A stretch of 64,000 nt of DNA from Panicum virgatum (lineage: Eukaryota; Streptophyta; Magnoliopsida; Poales; Poaceae), in the NCBI RefSeq assembly GCF_016808335.1, contig NC_053141.1, positions 4,332,711 through 4,396,710 of the forward strand, read 5' to 3'. Both the position numbers and the translations under genes were made by a program. Within the stretch, counting starts at the first letter, position 1, and each line of letters opens with the position of its first letter. Shown here piece by piece: positions 11,505 through 23,844 of this stretch. The notes beneath the pieces were generated by a model. It was not told the DNA's origin. It did no database searches and saw nothing but the letters and a program-made list of their open reading frames with translations.

Positions 11505-13310
11505 ATATATAGGAGCCCCTAGATCAATCCTCCACGCCAACAGCCTTCATCTCTCCCCAAACACAAGCTGTTCATCATCTTCTTATTCTTATATTCGCCG
11601 ACTCCGATCCGATGAAAGCAAGCTAAGCTCGTCGCCGACGATCCCCCCCCCCCCCCAACACACAAACACACACAGCGCAGCTCTATTCTATTTTGTGGCT
11701 CTCTGAATCATCCTTCCCCATCCTTGGTGAGGTCCCCCATACCCCTTTCAACCCTCACGAGCATGGCCATGGCGCCATGGTATAGTTCACCTTTAGACCA
11801 TGTGATCAAGGGGAAGAACGATTGCCACTGGCCCAGAATTTGTTCTTTCTTTATTGTTCCAATGCAACTAAATGGAGAATGATGTTGGTCCACAATGAAA
11901 TCTGTTTCTCTCAACCAGTTGGCCATAGCGTATCACCTGTGGGCAGTCCTTGAACACAGCTTGGATGAGAGAGGAGCGGTGTTGTCTAGGGTGCCGCTCC
12001 AAGCGGTGGTCAGCTCCAGAGTAGATGCCGAGTGAGAACTCGATCTTGACGTAATCCAAGCCACAAAAGTCCAAGCTCAACGTGCCTCCGCTCCATGCGC
12101 ATCTTGTCTATATCTCTGGCTTAGAGTCGAAGTCGGAGCTGAGGTTAGAGTTGCGATCGCGATCCAACTGCCAGTCAGTGCAGTCCAACTGCCGCTGCTG
12201 AGCGCAATCCACCTCCAAGCACCGTTGATTGACCCCCAGCCATGGTGCTATTCTACTCCTGCGCCCCTGCGGCCTACGCTTCGTGCCTGGCCTTCGCTAG
12301 CCACTCTCCCCACCGCGAGGTGCACTACTGTGCTGACCCACCGGCTCACAACGCCGTCACACCATGCAGCGTGGCCTCGCACGCCCATGCGCGCCTCCAG
12401 CCAAGCTCATCCGCATGTGTTGCATGCCTAATCGGTCTGCCTCCTTCCGCGCTCCTCGGTCCACCTACGCCGCACCACACCACCTTGGCCACCACCAGTC
12501 GCGCGGCACCTCTAGATCCAAACCTCCGCCGCTCGATCTGCGAGCGCCGCCACCAGATCTGGTCACGAAAGGAGCGAAGAGGAGTGCCGCTGGCTGGATC
12601 TGGGCTAGGGAGGAGCGCCACCACCTGTGGGCCCACTAGGAGAGAGGAAGGAGAATAGGAGAGAGAAAGAGGGGGTGGTAGATAGATGGGGAGATAAGAA
12701 AGACTCTGATACCAATTCAAATGATATCTAGGCAAAATCCACAATGCATGCCTTCAGCATGTACATCAATATAATAGCTATGATCATTAAGTTATAAGGT
12801 CAATGATTTATGAAGGAAAACTAGCTAAAACATATACAAGATATGTATATAAATATAATCTTTATCCCACCAAGTTTGATAATCAAGGCTCTTTTGGGAC
12901 ATGCACACATCTCTTGCACGTACAAGTAATAAATCAGATGCAAATATGATAGACAACTTTTTATGGAACAGGAGTGGGCATGCCCCTACTGGATATGTAT
13001 GATAGACAACTTGACTGAGAACCTATCTTCTTTTACACTGTAGAAACCATTCTGGAGCTTAACAGCAAGATGTAGTTGAGAATAGAGCTCACTCTCTACC
13101 ATGCATATATTTGTACAAAATAGGACCATGTAAGCTGATGACAGTAGTAGCTAACACGAGTGTAGATAAAATTAAACAGCCCAAATTTACAAGTTTAATG
13201 ATCATGATAGCCAAGTAATGTACACCGTATCTTAATTAGCAGGTTTGCATACAATATGCGGCCACTACTTGATGCTAGCTGGATCATCAAGCAGTACCAA
13301 AGTATACACC
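11505..13310. other. No gene recognised between retroposon and terpene synthase
   Basis: The stretch holds a C homopolymer near 11642-11655 (one base longer in the right copy) and a 138-codon plus-strand open frame at 12242-12658 with no domain. A minus-strand TTGGTATCAGAGTC at about 12698-12712 resembles an initiator-tRNA primer site, but I find no LTR next to it. Confidence 0.5.
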
Positions 13311-13319
13311 ATACCATAG

Positions 13320-15845
13320 CTACAGGTCACATGGATTCACGTACATCGAAGTTATAGTGTCCTTGATGCTGAGCGGCAAGGTGTACACATCATCACGCTT
13401 GTAAAAGAAATCCATTGTTCGTGCAACATCAACTGACTTCTCGAGAAACTCCATGGGTCGCTTCTGGTTGAGGTATTCCTCGACGATGTCCATCCATGCT
13501 TCTTCAATTACAACTTTAAGCTTTTTCGTTGGCTTGCTCTGCTGTTACTCCATATTGCTTCATGCAAGTTTGCACCGTGGATACCACGTGTTCCGAATCT
13601 TGTTCCCGCTTGAAGGGACGAAAATTGGTAATAATAATTAGAAAGCAAGCAAGCCATTGATGAATATGCAGCATGTAACTATCTATATGTATACCTCATG
13701 TGACATGATGTCATTTCCAACGCGCCCCACAGCAGAAACACCTCTCATAAGTTTGGGAAAGCTGAATGCCCAATTAACATCCTCCTCCCTAGTAGTAGTC
13801 CCATCTCTTAGTGAAATGAGCACAGCGATTATTATTTGCATACAGACAATGCTGCGCAGGGATTTTTTGAGGTGCTCATCAACAGTAGTTGGTACATAGT
13901 ATTCATCGCGCCAATTCACCTCAGCATGGTAGAATTTGGCAGTGCAGATCACCTGAATAGACAGATGTACAAGACGTTAGAATAAATATTATTAGAAAAC
14001 ATGATGGCATGTTTCTTTAGTGTGATCTTTTGGAGTAACTTACTAGTTTTTTGACAACTTCAGCATGCCTGTTTTTCTGAAGTTTTAACTCCTCCTCAAT
14101 CTTGTTTGTAGTGTCAAGTATGCTGATGAGGAGTGGCTTCAAATGTGCTGGGAACTCCTCTGTGGTTCGTTCATCCCACCTGCCATCGATTAATATATTG
14201 TTCAAGCACAGGTAGTAGAAATGTTTGTCAATTCTTTCGTGATATTATTTGATGAACTACTGGGCTGCTGCGCAAACCTTTCTATGGCTGTGGTGAAGAT
14301 AGTACTTTCCTCTGTGGTGCAACAATAGTTGTCATAAAAGTCATCAAGCAATGATGCTAACAGGGTGAACTTTGTCACAATTGTCCGCGGATACGAGTAA
14401 TAGGGTTCATAAAGTGCTCCGAGAGTCCAAAAATGCATCTCCACCATTCTGTCCCGTGCGAAGCTCAGGTCGTTCCGTGAGTGTAAATCCTTCCACCATC
14501 TATAACTTAATGATTAAATGACTGTTATTAGTAGTTTAGCACAGTGCATGCACACACTACTTGTTGGTAAGATAAGTTCGTAAGCAATTCCATTAAGTAA
14601 GTTACTACCAAATTATTATGCATGCCTGTGTCTCCTTACACTGTCAGTTCTTTCAGCTCATCACAGTAGATAGTTTGCAAGATGTTGTAGTCCAGCTTTG
14701 CAAACTCCAGTATGGTCCCATACTGCACAACCTTCTTCTCGTATACTTGAGATGTAGCGCCTTGCCTCCACCCTCTCGACCTACCTGAACCGAGGTGTCT
14801 CCAATGTGCATCGCACTTCCTCTGCCAGCTCTGGCTCCAAATTTTTCAACATCAAAGATTGGAGGCGGCTCTTGTTGAAGGTGATCATGTCGTCGAGTAT
14901 CTCCTCCCCATGAGTTCTCATATTTGCAGCATCATACAACATTAGCAAGCAGCTGACATCGTCACTTGAAATGTTCCCTTGCTTGTCCCTAAACTTCTCA
15001 AACACTTCTGCACATGTATTTAATTAGCTATTCATGCTAACACACCTCAAATTTGCATACTATATATGCATAGCCAAAGCATATAGCTTCAACATCAACA
15101 GAAAAAAATGAAACATATTAGGTGCAAACCAACTTCTCCGTGCAAACCGTGCAAACTTAAATCTGAGCCACCGGATCCACATCCAAGAAGTATGGAGAGA
15201 TTGTGTAATTTACAATTAACCGTCCGCCTTGGATTGGGTAATCACACTTTTGCAAATCCCCCCTCTCACTCGCCCTGTGTTCCCCCCTTGGATGTTGATC
15301 TGGTGGCCCAGATTGAAGTTTGCATAGTTTGCATTGAGAGGTTGGTTTGCACCTGGTATGCTCCCAATAAAAATACTATAGCATCACACTGAGATGGTAT
15401 ATCCATGCTTCCTAAGCAAATAGAACCTCAATGAGGTGATGTAGAGGTCATCGGAACCTCCATCCTCGTCATTATAGATAGAACAAAGTAGGTCATTAAT
15501 CTCCTTCTTGTAGTGGTAGTCCACCCCTATCAAAGTGTCAACGAGCTCCAGCTTCTGAGCCAGGTTGGAGGAGGCAGCGATTTCCAGTATCATCCTCCTC
15601 ACCTCCTCCTCCTTTATCTGTGCCCTCTCCTTCATTGACAGGAGCTGCATGCAGTAGAAAAAACTTAGTAGAGCAACAAACACCTTATCGACAGAGTATG
15701 GTCATTAGGTTAATACTGTTTACCTGTGATGGAGTCAGTGCATGTGGCATGGTTGAGGAAGAAATCACCCCAAGGGCTGGGGCTGTAATGCCGGAGATGA
15801 TTAATTGCGCTCTGACTGCGGGGTGAGGGTGATTGGTGCTGCCAT
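13320..15845 (-). pseudogene. Terpene synthase (class I, TPS-a-like), damaged
   Basis: Seven exon-like blocks on the minus strand: e1 about 15719-15845 (contains PSPWGDFF), e2 15390-15644, e3 14642-15007, e4 from about 14500 to 14278, e5 14179-14044, e6 13952-13695, e7 13608-13320. Exon 4 carries the Mg-binding DDFYD motif at 14331-14345, and exon 6 ends with the second metal site, NDIMSHE. Class I plant terpene synthases ionise prenyl diphosphates to mono- or sesquiterpenes. The e4/e5 intron is only 98 bp. Lesions: an early stop and frameshift in e1, an in-frame TAG after PRFR and a one-base shift in e3, and an extra A in e7 giving an early stop; all but e1 fall in or near sequence shared with the right copy. 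No plastid transit peptide is visible. The family call is firm; substrate and product cannot be assigned. Confidence 0.8.
14180..14277 (-). other. 98-bp intron inside the terpene synthase
   Basis: The donor GAAAG/GTTTGC and acceptor GATGGCAG/GTGGGATG join exons 4 and 5 into the family-typical ERWDER sequence. Without splicing, the region would look like an odd insertion. Confidence 0.7.
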
Positions 15846-15967
15846 GTCTGGTGTCGTTGCCTCAGAGAGAGCGTCGGATCTGCTGGAGATCAGCCAGGCT
15901 CAGGCTCGATGGAGAGCTACTTGGCTGGATCGGAGAAGATGATGGGTCTGCTCTGCGGGGACGTCGT

Positions 15968-15976
15968 CTTTATATA
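15968..15976 (-). promoter_or_regulatory. TATA box upstream of the terpene synthase
   Basis: The minus strand reads CTATATAAAGAC, about 125 bp upstream of the putative ATG at 15843-15845. Spacing and sequence fit a core promoter. Confidence 0.55.
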
Positions 15977-15984
15977 GAGATGGA

Positions 15985-16522
15985 TCGATTGGCCGGCGTC
16001 AACATCTGTCACTGCAGCTGGTAATGTCTCTGATTGATCATCAGTTGCGCGTGTGCGTGTACATTGCGACAGGCGATCTGTCCGAATCCACGTTATCCAT
16101 ACGTGACGTGTGTGGGTTCTGCTTGCGTCCCCATCACAGATGTTATTGTTTAATTTTCTGCTTGCCCATTCGTTCATGGTGTCTTTCTCTGCCTGCTTTC
16201 TAGTTGTGACATGCATGGTGGCGTGTTTCTTGTCACAACCTTTGTTAGTTATCCTCTCCTAGGATCGGAACAAAGAAGAGCCAAATTACATCATTCGAGC
16301 TAGTCTCCATGTTGTCATATCATCAAGAAACCATATTTAGAAGCTACACTCTACTCCAACCTATACATATGATGTCTTGGTGTGGAATCCTATTTAAACT
16401 CACTCTCTTTTATCTACCCATGTTTGTTCTTTATTACTTTCTTCCCCCAATTTTCTTCTCTTCTCTTTAGCTGCTGGAGATAGAAGCTACTCTTGATTCT
16501 GAACAAATGAAGTTCAGAACAC
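15985..16522. other. No gene recognised
   Basis: Upstream region of the terpene synthase relic. I see no coding frame or complete transposon. Confidence 0.5.
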
Positions 16523-17619
16523 AAGAAAAGGAAAGTTGAGGTTATAAGGGCAGGGCACAGTGAAATTATTACGTGGAGTATGGTTCACCAAAAAAAACAG
16601 CCAACATGAGTTTAGACAAAGTGTAAAAACAATGGCATGCAGATTGCCGTATTGAACGAGCATACGGAAGGTGCATTGTCAGCTGATTGCTGAAATTGTC
16701 AGGCACACGCTAGCTTCTCTCAGCCACGCTTGCTTCCTAAGATAGATGCAGCGTCAGGATAAATTGTCAGGCTACACCGTACCTATCAGCCATGCAATCA
16801 AAGATAGATAAAGCCTCGATCTGGGTATTCGAGAGCACTCTCATCAGTGACTCAGCACGCATATTATTTCGTTTACTTTACGTCACAAGAATGGTATGCA
16901 GTATTTGTGTATGATATGATGAGTGTTATTAGCTGATAAATGTTCATCTACTCTTCAATTACCTGCTACAAAAATCCAACGTGCGTGTTTAGTTCGCAGC
17001 AGCAGCCATGCATATCCATTTGTAGCACATCGATCGATCACGTACGTATGACCTCGGGGGACTTGTTGTTCGGGGCTCGAATGATGAAAATTCTTCAGGA
17101 AACATGAGGTTTAGGCTGCTTGTTGAAAGAAAAAACAATGAAACAGCTAGACATGGGAAGACGCAGATGCATGCTAGCTAGCTAGCTAGAGAGCTTCTTC
17201 AATTCAGTGGCTCCTGAATTCAGAACGTATATGCTAATTAAGCGAGCACGCAGTTGGCACCGATCGATCTCGTTTTTGCTTCACACGTTGCTGGCTGCAG
17301 TTTCGATGACAGATTTGGTACGTCCTGGTTCTTGTCTGAAGCTTCAATTCTTCCACATCGATCGGATCACTTGACCAAAGAACTCTGAAGCTGCTCGGCG
17401 GTCTGAAACTCCTCGGTTGTTCAATTCTCGGCGAATGCGACGGCGAGGCAGCAATTCTCCAAGCGGTCATCGCCAGGTACCTCCGCCATGGCGCAGCTTG
17501 CAGCCCCCGCGACCTGCCTGCCTGGGGACGACGACCGGCTGCGCTCCCTTGCTGGTTGCAGCAATCCCCAGTCGATCCTGCCCGCACATCTCCGATCCGA
17601 CCGCTAAGAGGACCCGAGG

Positions 17620-17650
17620 GGGTGGACGGTACTTGAAATACCGTCCACCC
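17620..17650. repeat. Hairpin repeat 2
   Basis: 15-nt arms around a single G at 17635, with one T-to-C change in the left arm next to the loop (TACTT instead of TATTT). Confidence 0.85.
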
Positions 17651-18802
17651 GGTCGGCGATTCAACTACCGTCCACCCCCTGGTCGTCGCAACAGTGGCTC
17701 GCCGTGGCTCGCCGGAGCGCCACCGCGTCGAATGGACTGTCTCTCGGTCTTGAATCCACTGCTTGCAGCAGCCATGACTGCCCGGCGAGCGCGGCCATGG
17801 CCAATTGGCCATGCGGCGCCAAGCTCTAGCCCTCTGCCCAGACATCCGGCCGGCCGCGCTAGCTTTCCTCCACCTCGTCCCGATGCTGCGGCGCGACGAC
17901 GACGCAGCCACGCAGCTCGAAAGCAGGTCCTCCAGCCGCAACGTCTACTGCACATGCACATCGGCGCCGGCGAAGCGGGCCTAGGAGTCGGAGCTGCGAG
18001 ATGGCCGAGGCCGGTGGTCTGACGACCAAGCTCCGCTCCGTTCTTAGACGAATGCGACCGACCCCTGTCCGCCGCAGGGACGCCCTCATGCTGGCTGCGC
18101 GCCGTGGCTCGCCGGAACGGCCGGAGCGCCACCGCCTCGCGGAGGTTCCCGTCGCTGCGTCTCGTCCTAGAGTCTTGACTCCACCCGCTCTCGCCAGCCA
18201 TCACCGGCGTGCCGCGCGTGCGCTCCTCGCTCGTATCCTATTCCTGCCCGCGCCGCGGCGCGCCGTGCCGGTCGTCTACGCCATGCTCTCGCCTCCGTGA
18301 CCAGCAGGCACCATCGTGGTCTGGTCTACTTCCATCCATCCCCCTGTCCGACACAAGAACGCCTCCTGCTGCACGCCGTGGCTCGTGCCGGAGCGCCGCT
18401 GCGCCGCTGCGGATGCTCGTGGGCGTCGCCAAGGCCTCGACCGCCTCAGAAGTTTGGGCAGTGTGGCTATGTTCTGCCAGTCTGTCATACATGTGTGGCT
18501 GTTCCAAGGTGATACCTAACCAAACATGAGCAATTTGCCTATTTTGCATAATGCTCCAGCCTCCAGGGTTACAACTTACGCGACGATTGGGGAATTGTTG
18601 GTTATTGTTTGTTCATGTCAGGCCTTGACTATATTTTAATTGCAGAGTATTGCTTAGTACTGTGAATGCATTTAGAAGCCACGGTTAATTAATGCATGCA
18701 ATCCAGTGTCCATGTCTTTAGGTTGTTTTTTAAGTTAAACGTCTTTAGGTTGTTTGTTCAGGGTCAAGTCTAGTTCAGTAAGAGTCAGATTGGTCAGTGC
18801 TA

Positions 18803-18968
18803 TTTTTTTCCGAATAATTCGGGGGGGGGGGGGGGGGGGGGATCCCCACCTACTCAATTAATCGAAGAGGCAAAGTTCAGCCATACAAGTACTCCCCGGT
18901 ATCCCAGGGGTGCTACAAAAATTTTGGATGGGAGAGAAAAAACGGGAGGGAGGGGAGGGTACATCAGA
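18803..18968. mobile_element. Possible LINE 3' end replacing unique sequence in block A
   Basis: A T run, then a 21-base G homopolymer at 18821-18841, then a G/C-rich tail. Block B has a different 685-bp sequence (45010-45694) between the same flanks. On the minus strand the segment would end in an A run, as a LINE fragment would. No target duplication was found, so this is tentative. Confidence 0.3.
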
Positions 18969-19690
18969 GTGATTCCGAGCTTTTCTTTTTTTGAGGGGTC
19001 AATTCCGAGCTTGTTGCCTGATTTTTAGTGTTCACTCTGCATTGGCTCTCTTTCCTCATAAGATTCATACGGCGGTGGCGATTGCAAGGCTGTGACTGTC
19101 AATCTGTCATCGAGTCTGACAGAATCATGTTTCTGACTGCATCTGGTGAGGATGATCCCATGCTGCACGACATCGCAGCAGCGGCAGAGCCGCAAACAGC
19201 CTTCCTTGCTTGCTTTGTCAACAGGCAGATCAGCTGCTTATCAGCGGAGGGAGCTTCGCCTGATTCAGGCGGATGTTCAGATGCAAAGTGAGATGGCCTT
19301 CACATCTTCTTCCCTTTCACGACCAATCCTTAAAAGAATACTCAGCTGGGAGATAAGCGGCGGCGGCGTCATGGACGACGACGGAGCAACTCTGAACTTG
19401 TGAAGCAGGCTCCGGTGGCGTGAGGCTCCGTTCTTGTTGACGAATGCGACGACGAGGCTGCCGCCCGCTTGCCCAGCAGCAAGCGAGCTCCACCGGCAGG
19501 GAACTCGCTCGCAGTCGGGCTCCTCCGGCTGCCGCGTCACGCTCTTGTCTCGCGGTCCACCCGCCATGGCGCCGCCGAGCTGCCGCGCCTGTGCCTGACG
19601 AGGAGGATGCATGCCATGTGGCTCTCTTAACTGAATACGCGGCCGATCTCGCCCGCACATCACCAATCCGACGATTAAAATTGGCCGAAG

Positions 19691-19721
19691 GGGTGGACGG
19701 TATTTGAAATACCGTCCGCCC
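19691..19721. repeat. Hairpin repeat 3
   Basis: 15-nt arms around G at 19706, with one T/G wobble position in the stem. Its block B twin is at 46427. Confidence 0.88.
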
Positions 19722-22114
19722 CCGGTCGGTATTTCCGGACGCCGTCCACCCGGCCTGGCCGGCCGTTGCAGGCGCGCCGCTCTCCGCGTGGCTCGCCGGA
19801 GGGACACCTCGCCGCGCCGCCGAGGCGGAGGCTTCTGCCTTCCTCCACCCGCTCCATTGCAGCGGCCATGACCGGCGAGCTGAGCGCTCCTCCTCGAGCG
19901 GCTCCTGGCCGCGTGAGCCGCGACGCGCCCTGCGGCCGGCCGGCGCCATGGATGCTCTCGCGCGCGGTCTTGCCTGCCTCGTCACCGCCGCGCGTCCGCC
20001 GCGCGTCCGCCGCATTCCGCAGCCCTAGGTGCGAACCTTCGTGTCCCTCCTGCCATGCATCCACCTCTGGCCGGCCTTCGCAAAAGAATGCCTCCTGCTC
20101 GCGGTGGTGACTCGCCGCCGTCGCCGGAGCGCCACTGCACGATGCCCGTGCCGGCCTGCGCCACCCATGCTCTCGCCTCCCCATGACCACCGAGGGCGGA
20201 GGCTAGCAGGTACCATCGTGGTCTGCTGCCATCCATCCTCTGGGCCCCTGTCCGTCGCAAGAATCTGCTACACGCCGTGGCTCGCGCCGGAACGCAGCGC
20301 CGCTGCGTGCCAGCCAGGCCTTGGCAGAATGGCAGCAGCCACGGCGTGTGTGGTTATGTTCTGCCAGTCTGCCATACGTATGTGGCTGATTTTGTATTGA
20401 ATACAACTGGTTGTTGTTCTTCCATGGTGATGCCCAACCATACATGAGCAATTTGCCAATTTTGCGTAATGCTCCAGCCTCCAGGGTTACAACTTACAAA
20501 GTTACACGACGATTGGGGAATTGTTGGTTATTGATTGTTCATGTCAGGCCTTGACTAATATTTAATTGCAGAGTATTGATTTGTACTGTGAATCCATTTA
20601 GAAGCCACGGTTAAAGCATGCAATCCGGTGTCCATGTCTTTAGGTTGTTTGTTCAGTGTCGAGTCTAGTTCAGTAAGAGTCAGATTGGTCAGTGCTATTG
20701 TTCAGGCTTCAGAGTCAAAGTAGTTATGCGATCGATTGCAGGTGTGATCATGCCCGAGTTTTAGGCGCCACTGGGGCCTTGGTTACATGGTGATTAGGAC
20801 CTTATCTAGTGGGAACCATCGGCTATAAGTAAAGGATGGAAACAAAGAAAAGTTGCTGGCTTTCGTAGCACAAACCACTGAGTTTCAGAGCTCTGTCCCA
20901 GAGAAGTTCCAACATGCAGTTTGCAGTAAGTTAGTGTTCTCGTGTTGGTTTCTTGCACAGTAGTTGAGCCTTGTGGATCATTGAAGTGGATATGCATTGG
21001 ACTTGACTTATTTGTGACAGTATGGACAAGCCATTTGACTGACTGCCTCGGTGTGATACTGTTTGTTTCCACAACCATTTGCATTAATTAAGCGAGCATG
21101 CAGTTGGCACCGATCGATCTCGTTTTTGCTTCACACGTTGCTGGCTGCGGTTTCGATGACAGATTTGGTACGTCCTGATGTGCTGTAGCGATACTTGTTT
21201 GAAGCATCAACATCGGATCACTTGACCAAAGCAAGAACTCTGAAGCTGCCCGGCGGTCTGAAACTCCTCCGTTGTTCTTGGCTTAATGCGACGGCGAGGC
21301 TGCCGCGCCGAACTTCCCCGCAGACCGCGGCCAGGTCCCTCCGCCATGGCGCACCGCGCAGCCCCCGCGCCTGCCCTGCCTGGGGACGACGACCGGCTCG
21401 GCTCCCTTGCTGATCGCTGCAATCCCCAGTCGATCCTCGCCCGCACATCTACCATCCGACGGTTGAAACTGGCCCGGTCGGCGCTTGAGACACCGCGTCC
21501 ATCCCCCGTCGTTGCAAGCAGGCCGCTCCGCTGGCTTTCCGTTGCTCGCCGGAGCGCCACGCCGCCACCGCGTTGCGGAAGCTTCTCCCTCTCGCTCGTT
21601 GGCTGCTGCCCGCTTGCACCGAGACGCACCTCTCCATCCCCGGCAGGTGAGGTCTCCAGCCATCCACCGTCTGTCCGTCGCGGGAGCGCTGCCCTCCTGC
21701 TGCGCGCCGTGCGTGTCTCGCCGGAGCGCCGCTTGCGGAAGCAGCAGCCACGCGACGCTCGCCATGGGCGTCGCCTCGGCCCCCACCGCCCGAGCTGCAC
21801 GCACTACTGCACTGCCGCCAACGCTCCTCCGCGCGTGCGCGGAAGCGGCGGCCATGGCCATACACACGACACGAGCTGCGCTCGCCGGGCAGTCGTGGCC
21901 TCGTCCGCTCGTGGCTGCTGCAAGCATTCGACGCGGTGGAGCTCCGTCGAGCCATGGAGAGCCAGCCGATCGGAGGCGGCACAATTGCGGAGCTCCGCCG
22001 GCTGCCGCGCACGTCGCGCTCTGCTCCCGCGCTCCACGAGGACCCTCGGTTCGGGCCCTCCACAGCAGACGATCTGGCCCGCATATCTTCCATCCGACGG
22101 CTAGAAAGGGGCCC

Positions 22115-22145
22115 GGGTGGACGGTATTTGAAATACCGTCCGCCC
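22115..22145. repeat. Hairpin repeat 4
   Basis: 15-nt arms around G at 22130, with one wobble position. The sequence just 3' is shorter than in its B twin at 49313 (deletion between GGT repeats). Confidence 0.87.
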
Positions 22146-22530
22146 CCGGTACGCCGTCCCCCTGGCCTGGTCGGTTGTTGCTGCCGCGCCGCCTCCGCCG
22201 CTCTCCGCGTGGCTCGCCGGAGGGACGCGGACACCCCGTCGCGCCGTCGAGGAGGAGGCTTCTGCCTTCCTCCCTCCACCCGCTCGATCGCAGCGCCCAT
22301 GACCGGCGAGCGCTAGCTCCTCCTCGAGCGGCTCCTGGCCGCGGGCGCCGTGACGCGCCCCTGCAGCCAGCCGGCTTCCGAGTGATGAACTCTGAAGAAA
22401 CCCCCCAATAAAACGGGCGGCCGGGTACGCCCTTTCCATCAAGCCGAACGCCACGAGAGCAGCGCGCAGCCAACAACAGCGCTCGCAAGCCGCGCGTGCT
22501 CGCAGTCTCGTCCTCGACGCACCAGCAACT

Positions 22531-22990
22531 ATGGCGGCACGGAAGACGTCGAAGCTGCGTCTGCTCGCCATGATCCTGCTCGCCGCCATCCTGCTGCTCC
22601 TCCTCCCCTCGGCCGCGGTAGCCAAGGCCATGGCCATCGACGCCAGCAAGACACAGCGCCTGGATCTGCCGGACGGGCTGGTCGGCCCCGAGAAAGTCGC
22701 CTTCGACCGCCGCGGCGGCGGGCCCTACGTCAGCATCTCGGACGGCCGCGTCCTCAAGTACGGCGGCGAGGGCGGCGGCGCCGGGTGGGCGACGTTCGCG
22801 TACAGCCCGAGCTACGCCAAGTGCTCGCCACGGAGGCCGGCGGCGCGCCGCTGCGCTTCACCAACGGGCTAACAAGGTCACCGTGCTCCAGTCCGGCGTG
22901 ACTTATCCCAACGGCATCGCCATCAGCGCCGACAGGAGCCACCTCATCGTCGCCCTCACCGGACCGTGCAAGTTAATGAGATATTTATGC
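22531..22990 (+). pseudogene. Strictosidine synthase-like gene, internally deleted
   Basis: This is the longest of three SSL relics. The frame starts at the ATG and encodes a signal-like hydrophobic segment (residues 10-32), then DLPDGLVGPEKVAFDRRGGG and a first propeller strand up to YSPSYAK. Then only two further SSL blocks remain: one reading VLATEAGGAPLRFTNG (about 22821-22868, out of frame) and one reading VTVLQSGVTYPNGIAISADR up to GPCKL (about 22875-22975). Two internal deletions removed the stretches that separate them in the family. The upstream sequence from 22390 matches that of the copies at 1067 and 50244. A clear pseudogene. Confidence 0.85.
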
Positions 22991-23844
22991 GGCTTAACAT
23001 AACGATGTTTCTACGTTTGAGCAACTTTGCATGGGGTCGGCATTTGCATAGTTCGTTGCATGGTATTGGAAATCTGTTTGGAAAAGAACAGCTCAAAATT
23101 AAATGGCGCTATATGATCAAGGAGTATATGGAGCTGGAGACCCGGCAGCCTGTGATCGACCGACGGCCTGCTGCTAATGTAGTCTGAGTTCAAAATTGAA
23201 ACCGTTTAGCTGGGAGCCTAGTTTACAATGAAAATCAGGATTCATTTTGAGCTCCAGGCTCTTGACATGAAGTTTAGAAGAATTTTATTAATTATAAATA
23301 GTCGAGAATGGAAACTACTCAAATATTGATCGCCGGTTGACTTGACTTAAAAAAATTTCTATATCAAGATTGACATCAACAGAGTCGCTATGAAAATACT
23401 CTCGGGATATGCAATGCATTTTCATTGAAATCTTTTCCTAATTAGAGCTTTAAAATTTTTACTTCTGGCCGACCCTGATAGACTTATATTATGATCGGAG
23501 GACCAAGTACTTGGCAATAATAATAATTGTCATGCCGTCGCCGTCAATGTGGTAGCTGGAAGACGAATTCCTTCCATACCATTCATGTCCTAGACCAAGT
23601 CCTGTTTTGTGTTTGGTTTCTCTAAGCATCATATAGACATTGTCCACGCGTTTAATTAACCATGCTAATAAAGCTAAGCTAACAGACCATGCACGCTAGT
23701 ATTCTCACTACCACGACCAGCTCCTTGTCCCTCACTATTCAGCTCCATGCACAATTGCTCGACCATCAAATCCTCTCACCATCATCTTTCCAAAAACAAA
23801 AATCCTCTCTCCATCGGCTCTTGGATCCGTTAGCAGCCAAGATA
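22991..23844. other. No gene recognised
   Basis: AT-rich sequence between the SSL relic and the phytocyanin exon. The part just before 23845 may be phytocyanin 5' leader. Confidence 0.5.

Larger units (their letters stand above)
1..14809. repeat. Long direct repeat, left copy (partner 49169-64000)
   Basis: The whole interval reappears in the same orientation at 49169-64000. The partner offset starts at 49168, climbs to 49190 by position 5500, stays at 49190 until about 11650, then is 49191 to the end. Nearly all differences are one- or two-base length changes in homopolymers or short repeats. Base substitutions are very rare; one is near 12484. The left end is cut by the window edge and the right copy by the other edge, so neither outer junction is visible. 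It may be a recent tandem segmental duplication with a unit of about 49.2 kb, or an assembly duplication. Confidence 0.95.
16523..22990. repeat. Hairpin repeat cluster, block A
   Basis: This block is paralogous to block B (29404-30807, 35793-36223, 44101-49168, then into 50430). It is a mosaic of sub-repeats. A leader block (GCGAGCACGCAGTTGGCACC) starts near 17240 and 21090. A GC-rich block follows with GTGGCTCGCCGGAGCGCCACC and the hairpin. An AT-richer tail contains GTTCTGCCAGTCTG near 18471 and 20348. Block A lacks at least three pieces found in B: most of the unit around 36186, about 400 bp matching 46857-47258, and the hairpin itself near 21475. Long open frames here reflect GC content only. 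Function unknown. Confidence 0.8.

Noticed and set aside
12242..12658. 138-codon plus-strand frame
   Set aside because: No family similarity and low-complexity composition.
12698..12712. Primer-binding-site-like TTGGTATCAGAGTC on the minus strand
   Set aside because: No LTR pair or terminal dinucleotides beside it; probably the remnant of an old element or chance.
19028..19291. Open frame beginning MFTLHWLSFL, repeated at 45755
   Set aside because: Its conservation between the two places is explained by the A/B duplication; the two versions differ by an indel that changes the frame, and no domain is seen.
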